A stretch of 64,000 nucleotides of DNA from Dysidea avara (taxonomy: Eukaryota; Porifera; Demospongiae; Dictyoceratida; Dysideidae). Where the stretch lies: positions 1,352,001 through 1,416,000 of the forward strand of contig NC_089274.1 of assembly GCF_963678975.1 (NCBI RefSeq), written 5' to 3'. The notes beneath the pieces are model-generated. The model was not told where the DNA came from. It was given only the letters and a program-made list of their open reading frames with translations, and searched no databases. Shown in pieces: positions 36,601 to 48,600 of the stretch (positions within the stretch are counted from its first letter, which is position 1; each line of letters starts with the position of its first letter). The translations under genes and the position numbers were made by a program.

Positions 36601-39600
36601 TGTTGGGTCCCATGGTCTGTGTATAGTAGTTTACTAGTCCAACTAATAAATGTATTGACCAGATTTTTATCAATGTTATGGATGTTTCATGTTACTAGCA
36701 TTCTATGAACAAAAACTTCAAAGATCAATGGCAACTATTTGTCTGTCCTCTTATAAATACAGCAAGACCCCCTTAGTAAGACCACCGGTCTCATTAATGA
36801 TGAGGCCACCGTAATATAGACCACCCTGCAATTTATTTGAACACAGTGACTATTTGTTGCCAACTTATACAGACTATTTGTCTGGTACTCACCCATCATA
36901 ACTCAAGTATCAAGCATGCTAGTTGTATAAAGGTAGTTTTTGGTGAGTTTGAGGTGAGCTAGGGTTGGAGTGAGTGAAGTGAGCGTCCCAGCAAAGCCGG
37001 TCCAACCTTAATTCACCTTGAACTCACCAAAAACTTACCTTCATGCAGACAGTGAAGGACATCATTGTGCTTAACAAGCAAACTTAAGGCTAAGGTTAGG
37101 GTTCAGCTTTGGTTTCTTCTTCATCCGATCTTCTTTACTGTGTACAGTTACTTATTGAAGAACTGGTACCACCATGACCTTTCACACCGGTGATTCAGGT
37201 TTGAGCTCCAGAAGTTTTGCAGTTTTCTTTTTTATTATTATTTTGTTGCCAACGAATAGCTTCTTCCTTTATTTGAAATGATTAAGCATATGGTCTTATT
37301 ATTGAGGTAGTCACTGAACATCACACTCACTGGTAGTAGTACACTTATAACAGATGGATACCATCTTAATAGTTACAGTATTGACACATTGTGTTGTAAT
37401 GATCCATGGAGCTGCTCATATTAATACATGAATACCAGATTTATGTTATGATAACAGATCAATTTAAACCACTGTCTGTAGTGCTGAATTGTTTGTAGTA
37501 GTTGGTTCCAATGATTATGCTTCTCAGTAGACCCCACTGGGTAACATGGCAATAGTATACCACCCAGTACTAGTACTAGTAGTATATAACAAGTGTGTTC
37601 TGCAACTGGGAACATTTTAAGAGCCAGTAGAGTGTTGATATACTATCAACAACATTTGAGAAGAACAATGTTGTTGATATTATATTGTCATAGTTGTATC
37701 TAATATGATGGAGGATGAATTGGAGCTTGTCGCAATAGTGTATGTGATTTTTACAATCATTGAATTTGTTGATGATATAATATATTTTTTCTAACTGTTT
37801 AAGGTATTTTGTGTTTGTTTATCATCACTTTGTGAGCTTGATGTTAAGACAGTAAACATCTCATCTAGGTATTTTATAAGCATACCTCTTGTACACCTGA
37901 CATGTATGTAAACTTTTAGTTGATAAACAACACGTGCGTGTTTGTATGTGAGTCTGGTTATGGCTAACGTGGGAAAGTATTATTAGTAGTACAATAGTTA
38001 TGTGTTATGACTATTGTCTTGAAATCTATTGATATAATTTAGTTACATAATATTATTGTGATATGTACACTGAGGACTAAGGGTGGATTTGTTAGATAGA
38101 CCAAAATATATTTCCTGATTCATTCACTCACACTGCTAAAATAATAGAAGGCACTCCTTGTATATTTGCAAAATGGCATCTTGTTCCAACAGATGAGAAT
38201 GGGACCTATTGGTCATCAATTACTCTCCGTCTTACTTCCCAGCTAGCATGTGTAACCTGGTGATGATCAACTACAAGTGATTGATATAGTCTGAGTATTA
38301 TACCACCCCGGATATTAAAAATCTGAACTATTACTATTTATTGCATACCAATGGTAATTTGTTTAATGGACTATTGCCTCCACGAGTATACCACCCACAT
38401 GTAATATAAGTTATTGATGGAACCATAAGGTCTCTGTGTAGTTCCATATCTCTTAATGGATACACTTGGTTGCTGGGACAAATAGTTTATATGATACTAA
38501 TACGTCGACAATGCTAGTATTACACTTTTAATTCAGTCATGGAATTTGTACTAACGTACAGTAATACAATAATGTAGCAAACACTCTCCATAGACACTTC
38601 ACAAAACCCATCATCTGTTGTTTTTTGCTGTTTGTTCTACACTGATATCATGAGATAGTGTAAGGGAATATGTCATGACTGGCTGTGATGGCGTAGAATT
38701 CTGTGAAGTTTCTTAGCATACAAGCGGGCATAGCTCTACACATCATTGCAGCAGACTTCTTTTCACTAATGACTGTAGTCATTATTTTTGTATACAACAA
38801 TTATAACTTTTCCCTGATCTTGTTATTTCCTATCAAGTAAAGACAAAAGGTTGTAGTAAAGCCATAGTAAGTTTATCATTCTGACCAAACATCCTTTAGC
38901 AGATAACATCTAACCAGTTACATAATTTTTGTATTTCATTTTCAAAATTTGAAAACAGTAAATGACATGTTGTATCTCAGGCTATCTGTAATACACACAT
39001 GAACAGGACCAGGAGGGGTTCAAAGGGTTCCATTAATACCCCTTAAAAGTGTGAATTTGCCTCTGATTGGTATTGACCAATTCCTCTAGTACACTTGTGT
39101 AATGTGTGACAGTTCATTATTGTGTAGTAGACTGATATGCTACACTGTAAAAAATTAGTAGTGAATTGCTCTGCCACAATACTCACTACTTTTGAGTAGT
39201 GACGTTCGCTACTTTTTGTAGTGAACGTCACTACTTTTTGCAGTGAACGTCACTACTTGGTGGTCAATGTAGTGACGTTCACTACAAAATTAGTAATGAA
39301 CGTCACTACACAAAAATAGTGAGTATTGTGGCAGACATTAGTAGTAATGTTCACTACATTTAGTAGTGACGTTCACTAGTTTGTTTTTACTGTGTAACAG
39401 CCAGTTTATACTACAGATCGCTCCAGGCGAGATCGCTTCAGTGTGATCCAGATCAATTTTTGAGTCCCGTTTATACTACGAAGGCCTAGCCCGCTCCAAT
39501 CAGCAAAAAACTAAAACCCACAATCATAATTTTCTTCAAAGTAGAGATTATTGATGGAGTTAGAGGATATGTGCTCTCTATCATCATCAGGTTATGAAGT

Positions 39601-42600
39601 TTGAAGTATTGGCGACAACCTCTCAATTATGTGGAGTTCGTTAACTATTAATTCACACGTGTACCTGTTTGTTTTTTAGCCCTTTTGTGTTCTTGAGGCT
39701 GCACCTTCTGTATCGTTCCCTAAATACTTCGCTGTTGCTTCATTTCATCATAACAGTCGCAATTTTAACTGTAGTTCCCCGTATCTTTATTCCATCTATT
39801 AGAGCCAAATCGAACTGCAGGGTTGCAACTGTTTATACTGGGTAAGTAGAGTGAACTAGATCGAACCAGACCCACGTCCCTTGCAGGTCCATTTCAGAGC
39901 GATTTGACACAGTTCAGTTTGATACGGTACGTGTTTACACTAACTTGGAAATTGTTTTGATTCGAGATAGTTTGAACTAGAGGGCTAGTGTAAACAGGCT
40001 GTAACACTGTATCAATCGTCCACTGGTACTGTTTGTCATAATCCATTTCCTACAGGACAAGTTACCAGGTGGCTGTGGTAGGTGGATTAGTTATTACTTG
40101 TCATATGGGAATTCTATATTTGACCTTTTTACAGTTTTTTAGAGAGGTAGTCATTATAACTTGCTGCTTGCTAAGACAGATTCTACTATATGTGAGCTAT
40201 ATGTTCTACCAGCCTCATCTACGACTATTTTACATTTCCTGTTAAGCACATCAAAATTTTGATGGTAGGAGCAGCTATATGTTATAATGACGTTTATCAA
40301 CCTCCCCTGTTTCACCAATAAAATAATCATCAACACAACGGACCATTTGATCACCATCTACTATAGTATGTGAAGACTACTATACTAATACATGAAACCT
40401 CCTTTAGAAATATTTGGTCTCCATGAACACCACATTTTATCCATTACACTAGAAACAACATTCCTAACTATTTATGGACAAAATATTATTCTCAGTTCCA
40501 ACACTAATTGCTGGTTGCCAGTTAGAAGCTTAAAATGATATTTCAAACATTTCATCATTCTGTTGTATTAGTGAGAAGGGACTTCTATGGTGTCATCATT
40601 ACAACAGAACGATAGTGTCCAGTTCGTCCAGTTCATCGTGTCCGTATCAGCAGATATTTTGAAGATGTTTTTGTTTGATTGAAAATGAAATGTATAAACA
40701 ATAATTGGTTAACTAAGAATTATAACATCTGGTCCTGATCATTGGATTGACTGTCTGGATTATACACTGGTGTCCGTATTTTTGAATGTCCATATTAACA
40801 GACTCCACTGCATACCCTTTGTGTATTTGAAAATGATATTAACTAGTCAACTAAGAATTTACTTATCACTGAAAGTAGACATTTTGTAGTTTATCACTTT
40901 TAAGATGGTACTGTACCTTACAGGTTTCTTCCTACTTGCATAACCATCATAATGGAACAAGTATTAAATATTTCTCTTGTCTTATTCCCAACTGGTAATA
41001 GCTGTACCTCTGTTTTTTGAAGCCATATAAATTGACTCTTACAATCAAATTAGTTTTATTTTTGATTTGCTCATTATTTTAGTTGTGTACAAATATCTAG
41101 TTATATCTAGTCCGCTCAATGTGATGCTTTACCAAGTTAATATGTATAAGAGTAGCTATCTGCTGTTTGGTGGATATTTACTAACAGCCTACTTTACTGC
41201 AACTGTGTAAGGATGTGTATAAAAGCCATACAAGGCCTGCCTGTAGTATTGTAAAGATAATTATAAATTATATGCTGAAACAACTACTCTCCATAGCAAC
41301 ACATAATCATAGACTACTGGAACTATAGTAACTGGTAACGACCACTGCTTTGAGTTATTCAAGTCAAAACTGGCAGACAGCTACATATTAGTTCCTATTT
41401 GAAATACCTCCTGTAGCTCGTTAATCTATTGTGCTATATAATCAAAATTCAACACTGCTTTAAAAGATGCTATTACTAATGCAGTGAATATTATTTTTAT
41501 TGTAAGTATTTTACCAGGTTTTGCTAGCTCAACATGGCACAAACACTTTGGAGGGCATCATATAGTCATTATAAGCTTACACAGCACATAGAAGTTAAAT
41601 GGTACCACAAATTAAAATTGATAGCATCGTGATGTGTAGAAAAGTGTACTAATCTCAACAAGTCCATACCATTATTTTTAATGAATTTTTGCCAGCTGAT
41701 TTCATGACCACAATTTACATGGTTGAAACCACTGTTACAAACTGTCAACACAAAACACATGTGATGGTGGACAGACACATGTAAGTGATAGTTAATTTCA
41801 ATTTCAGGAAGCCAGTGTTCAGTGTACATGTGTGCAACTTCATCCCCAAGCTCTCACTGGTAGGTGCACAGTCTTTAAAATACAGTCACAACCAAGTGAT
41901 CTCCAAGGTGATTAAGTTGTGATTAAGTTGTGAGTAAATGTAAGGTGACTGCATTTCCAGAGAAGACATTTCCTGAAGTTGTCTGTGCATCCAACAGTAA
42001 AGCATTTATAAATACAACTCCCCCTAATTCTAAACTAGAACTAGATGGTCATGATATACCTGATCATCTTACAATTACTACAGGAACTGGTGTCTTCACC
42101 AGGAAGTTATGGTATTTTAATCTTCAAACGTTTTAATTTCTAAAGATTTTGTAATATTTGCATGGCAATGCAAGATAATGTCTTTAACTGTGAAAGCTTT
42201 CATTAATCATTAGCTACCTAGTAGCTGTAAACATTAATCATGAAACTGTGAAAGTTTCCTGAGAAATTTTCATATTGTAAGTGAGCCTTAAAGCTTCTCC
42301 TTAAGAATGATAAAAATACAAGTCAGACGTGTGTTGACTGAATGCAAACCTTTCTCACTTTGTAAAAAAAAAATCTTGTAGTTACCAATCAGGTGCTATA
42401 TTGCCTCCTTGTTAGTTATTTCCACTTATTTCTGGGCTGTACACAACAAGAGTATTAAATATGTAATTACACTGTACTAGACACAGGTTAAATATTAAAT
42501 ACAGTAGGAGCAGATTAGCACAGCATTTTGTAGTACTAATGTCAAGAGTTTATAATATACAATATCAATATTATATTATGAACTCTTGCTAATGTACTTG

Positions 42601-45600
42601 TGATTTTTGGCTACTTTTGGCAATTGATCTTGTTTTTCATAAATATTTTCCACCAATGCATGACTGTTCTTTATTTTCCAAACCACTGCATACTTTATTG
42701 TGTCAGTTTAATGAAGGACCATTATGTGGTGATCCTTGTTGGCCAATTTAGACATGAAATTGTTTTAGTAAAATACACACAGGAAATTCTCAGTACTAAT
42801 GATATCACCAGCATGTGGTCTCATTAGTAGATGCTCATTAAGTGCAGGGGGATTCCCTAGCCATTACTGTATGACCTCTGTAGGATGAGTTGGCATCTGA
42901 TGGACTACTACTGACTAGGATTGAAGGTGGAGAGCTGGGAAGGTTTGGGTTTAATATTAGAGTGAGTTATAACCATGTGATTATCACATTGTGATCATGT
43001 AATCTTATAGGGAGGCGTGGACCAGGAGATGCCAATCATGGTGTCACGAGTTGTGCCAGATGGAGCAGTAAGTAACAGTGTTACTAAAATATTGTCATAC
43101 TCAGAGCCATATGTGTACTAGTTCTATATTGATGATAATATCACATTCCACAGTGTCTCAATACAATCCATGCATCTTCATAATCTCATTAATAATATTC
43201 ATCTGTTTCTATTGGAAGTGTGAACACTGGCAATAGCTATGATAGTGTTCTGTGTGCCTGGAAACATTATTGATTGGAACAATGAATAGTCTACGATCAT
43301 ACATACTTGGTTTACTTCCTCCAGATTATATTATAGTGAATTACTCTGCCCTGTGTACAATACAACAAAATTGTGATTAAACAGTAATATGTTTGATCGT
43401 GTTACACACTGACACACACTGACAACGTCATGTTGTATACACAATATAATTTTGTGTCTTTTTAAACTGACATGAAATATGGGAAGTGTCCATGACACAC
43501 ACACACATGCCCAGATACAGAATGATAAGTCAGGTCCATGTGACCAGTACAGGAAATTGTGGTCAGTTTGTTGTCACACAAATCATACACAATTATTAAT
43601 CAGTGACACAAGTCTAGCCAGATGAACCAAGACTCGCAGCTTTCACACATGCCAAGTATTCCAGGTAACTTCCCTGGTTTATGTGAACTTTTTTTTGCAA
43701 CACTTTAGTTAAACTACATGTAAATTCTTAGTGTAGTATACTTAGTTAAGAATTTATTATTGGAAGGGAAGTATTTTAATCCATAAGGTTCTAATGCTAC
43801 TACACCATAGAGGATCCTCTTTTATGTAATAAACTGTCCAAATTAACAACACAATAGAACAAAACCTCCATGATTCATTCTTATTCATAAAATGTCCAGT
43901 GTAGAGAGTTTCACTGTATTGACACTCTACTATACATACAATAGTCATGTCTAGTTAAAGATTTTTAATTTTCTTTGTAGGCAGCTAAGGCTAACCCATC
44001 ACTAAATGAAGGAGATCAAATATTATACATTAATGGTCACTCCATGGCAGACCAAACTCATGAACAAGCAGTGATGATGATAAAGGCGTCAAAGGAGTTG
44101 AGGCCTTGTGAACTAGTCCTGGTCATCAAGCCACATGGTAAGACATCTTGGTGGCTTCTATAATAACTTACTCTGATGAAAGCCAGACCACAACAATGGC
44201 CAGTGTAACACTTGTATGTGTTCTGTAATTTCCTCTGTTGTGTAAATGTTGGCTTTACTACATCTAATTGTGGTCCTAGCTGTGTCATGTAATTGATTGT
44301 GTATAACATCACACAGTTGTGTTGTGATGTAAAGAGAACACCTAGATGAGTATCAGTGTGAGAAATTTATTTTTATCTGTAGCATACATAATTGGGTTAT
44401 AGAGTCACTGAGGTGTTGTTTTAACTGGTAATGTTTTTCAGAACAAAGGTTAACCATATAACTTTAACCTTCTCTATGTAATGGATATATTTAGGGCCCA
44501 TTTTATCTGAATTTTCCCTTTTTCTGCAGAGATGAAAGTATGAAGCCAGATTCGTTGGGACTTCGTCCTTTTTTTCCTATAAGGTTCTAAATTTAGAATT
44601 TAGCTAAGAAAAGGTTTCACTGTATATCAACAAAAGCCATAGTCATTTTTTCCCCTCACTACTATTGTGATTCTCTAACATAATTATATCACATTTACAC
44701 TGCAACACACTTCACAGATTTGTCACGGATCAATCCTCTTCCCATGGACCAGTCAACTGCTCAGAGTGACAACCCTGAAGAGAACGTCAAAATTTCTTTA
44801 CAGCAATTGAGGGAGTCATTACGGGACGGTACTGCCCTGCTACAATTTGATGTGAGCAGCTCATGTAATGTGTTTACTATCTTCTAAAATGCTATGAATA
44901 CCCTGGGAATTTATTGTAATTGTAAACTTGGTAATTTCCTGGCCCAAAAAGGTCATCATGAGAACTAGTAAGACTTTACAATTGTTTCTGAGTATTGATC
45001 TAACTTGACAGTCTAAATTAATAATATTTCTTATGTTTTGTTGGAATGAATACAAGCCTATCAATCATTGTGAGCCCAACCAATACATTAACAAGATATA
45101 AGAAATTATCTCTATTCTCAATTTTAATGCTCAATAAATCTTCTAAGACAGAAACTTGCTTGAAACATCATATACAACGAGGTTTGAATATGAGCATGTT
45201 GATGTATATTACATATCTACTGATGATTTAATATTGCTTATATTATGTAACAATTATCGTAAGAACACGTGAATCAAGGGTGGACCCTAATATGACTTAA
45301 CTGTAGTGAAACTCAATAATTATCATCATCAAAGGAGGTGTTAAATAACAACAAATTATATATCATCTGACAAACGTCATTTTTACATAGTGAATTCTGA
45401 TATTAGCTATCTAATATGGTGATTGATTACATTTTATAATTTGTTTATAGCCTTCATTTTGTCTTTATTATGTTAGCAACTGTATCGTCGCAAACCTGGT
45501 ATGGCTGCACTGGCCTGCAAACAACCACACAACATAGCAAAGAACAGATACAGGGACATCTCAGCATGTAAGGAGTTTTTGAAATGTGACATCTTAATAT

Positions 45601-48600
45601 TATGTAGGAGTACTCTATGTAGCATAAACACTAGCTTCCCAGAATAGTACACATTGGTGAACTATATGGCTTCATAGTTCTAATATTTAATATTACAATT
45701 AATGGCAGTCTGTATCCTTGGAGTGTTTTGTAGTTAAGTAGTGAGGTTCTGATTTGTATATTGATAATTGGTGTGCTCCCAGGTGGAACCTTTTGATACT
45801 CTAGCCACTTGGCTGTGCTGCCACACACATACAGACGGGTGCGCATGCACACACACACACACACACACACACAGTCACACACACACATTTTACCACATAT
45901 AAACCTGGCATTTTACTATTTACAATACAACACAGATAGTGAAGGATGTTTTTCTTAAGGAGCACAAGCAGACAGTTAGCGCTCACTTTACACGCTGTGT
46001 GTTTTGGTATTCATCAATTTAATACCAAAAACATTTTGTGCATTAAACAAAAACAAACTGCATTCTAGTGAGTCACAACTCTCACATGCGTAACTCATCA
46101 AACCTGTCCACAACCTTTATTAAAACTTTATAGACTTCTCTCCATAGTAGACACTTTGGGAACAAAGTTTTGGCCCATACATCGTTTTTGCAGCTATATG
46201 ATAAAGAGGTTTTTCTCTGAATGAAGCCAGGGATTATCATATAGGCATTTTCTCATAGCACGTTGCATATTGTTGTGTACACAGATGATGCTACTAGAGT
46301 GAAGCTGCTGGATGGTCCTGACTATATCAACGCTAACTATGTTAATGTGAGTAAACAAGTTATGATATAATGTGCCCTTTGTAGCCCTGTGGTTGCTATG
46401 TTTGTTTAGTGTCCTAGTAACTGATGTTGAGGGAATATATTTGAACAAAGTTAATAATAGTAACTTGACTTATATGGTTTGTTTTTGACACCTAGGTGAT
46501 AAGTAAATATGGGTGTGGTGTAGGACTATTTCTGTTTCAATTTTAAATATTAAAATGAGTTGCAACACTCATTGTCATTTAATTTAAATCTGTTTTATTT
46601 TTACTTTTGAAAGGGATAAAGTGATGCCATTTGAGATAGTAACAAAAATAGTTACGGTGGCAGAGAAAGACTATGAATAGATTATTGCCGGGATTTCTTT
46701 GGGTAGGAGAATTAAAGCAGTTTGAATAGCTATAGAGGATGAATGCTTCTAACAGTGTATGTGATCAAAAAGCTATTTTGACATTTAAAAAAATGTAAAC
46801 TGATTACTTGTGGCAGAGGGCAAGTAACTATAGCACACTCAGTTCTGCTGCATCATAGCCACTTGTGCCATGCTTGTAACATTGTTTAATAGCTAACACA
46901 ATTAGAAGTCATGCAACTAAGAAACTGAAACAGTTTTCATCTTCAAGCAATTTGTAATGTATTCCGTGACTGTATTCCGTGACTGTATTCCGTTTTCATC
47001 TTCAAGCAATTTGTAATGTATTCCGTGACATGTGCATGTAGTTTTAAAATGTCTCATCAAATAAGACAAGTGTTCCAAGTTACAAGTGCCTGATAGTTTA
47101 ATTTTTTCAAAGAGGAATGCAGAGGTCTATTGTGGGTTAACAGTCTATTATTGTTATGTAAACACCTGTACAAATCAGGAAGTCTTTGACCACCCTCACA
47201 CATGTCTTACTAAAGGGGAAAATTCACCAGGTAAGGAATTCTAAATTAAATTTTTTACTTTGTCTTAGCATATGGCTTCAAGGTCACCCTGCTTTCCTGG
47301 GGAGAAGTGAATGGCATTAGCTCATGATGTGAATTAACTAATGTCTTTCCTTGTAGCTCTTTGATGGAGATATAGTAATTGTTGATTCCTTGTTTCCTTA
47401 TAGATGGAACTAGTCAAGACTCACCAAGTCAATCGATACATCGCTGCACAGGGTCCCATGCAGCATACCAGTAGAGACTTTTGGCAGGTAAATATATTGA
47501 ATAATCAGTGTGTGTATTGACTAATAATTGTGTTGTTTGGGTAAAAGGATGGCTTATGTATTCACATCAAGTCATGTACTAGCACACATACACACATACT
47601 AATGCTTGTATTCCCTTATAGATGATCTGGGAGCAAGAGAGTACTCTGATCATTATGTTAACACTGACTACAGAGGCTGGAAAGGTACACATTCTCCATA
47701 TAGTGTCTTGTGGTGGGACCCAGCCCAACTTGTTTACAGGAAGTTACAAGTTATTACAGTATACCATAATAGTTTGTACAAACTCTTGCAATTTGGAACT
47801 TAACTGAATATTATAATGGTTGATAAGTGGTGTTTCTTTTGTTCAGGTGAAGTGCTGCAAATACTGGCCAGATGTCAAGTCCACATCAGCTTTTGGTCCT
47901 TATGAAGTGAGATGTGTGTCAGAACAACAAGACCAGACCTACATCACTAGATATTTCACACTACGAAACATTAAGGTGTGTAGTCAACTAACTCACTAAA
48001 TTGTGTGATTGACTGTTTAGATGAAACAAGAGCGACGAATACTTCAGCTCCAATACATATCATGGCCTGATCATGGTAGAGTTGTGTCTGTGTGTGTCTG
48101 TGTAGTGTGTGTGTCTGTGTATATCTTATCAGTGATGTGTTCTACACTGTTATAGGTGTACCTGACAAAGCCCTGGAATTTTTAAATTTCGTTCAACATG
48201 TTCGGTTGGAAAGAGAGGGAATGGAAGAACCCACGATAGTTCATTGCAGGTATCAAAATGAAGCCTCACACACAATGAATTAATGTTGCTGTTGTTCCAG
48301 TGCTGGTATAGGTCGGACTGGAGTATTGATGGCAGTAGAGACAGCCCTGTGTATGTTAGAATGTATGGAACCAGTCAATCCTTTGGACATTGTGCGAGTC
48401 ATGCGTAACCAACGAGGAATGCTGATACAAACACCTGTAAGAGGCTATTCTATTTCACTACCTCAACAATTATTATTATTATCATATTACTAACACATTG
48501 TAGGCTCAATACAAGTTTGTGTGTGAAAGCATTCTTAGAGCTTATGAAGGTATTTATGTTAACAAGATTCATCAAGATGTTTACTGTTTCATTTTATTTC

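Larger units (their letters stand above)
35977..42883. other. 6.9-kb intron 15 of the phosphatase gene
   Basis: Holds an inverted repeat (36925-37047), two adjacent short elements (39143-39394 and 39398-40001) and a 65-bp palindrome (42534-42598). Open frames at 41569-41829 (-) and 41930-42136 (+) are unexplained. No host exon is recognised. Confidence 0.7.

Noticed and set aside
11192-42883. A complete nested gene within the long phosphatase introns
   Set aside because: I read both strands for linked exons, domain motifs and transposase signatures. Only LINE ends, SINEs, short elements and isolated small frames were found.
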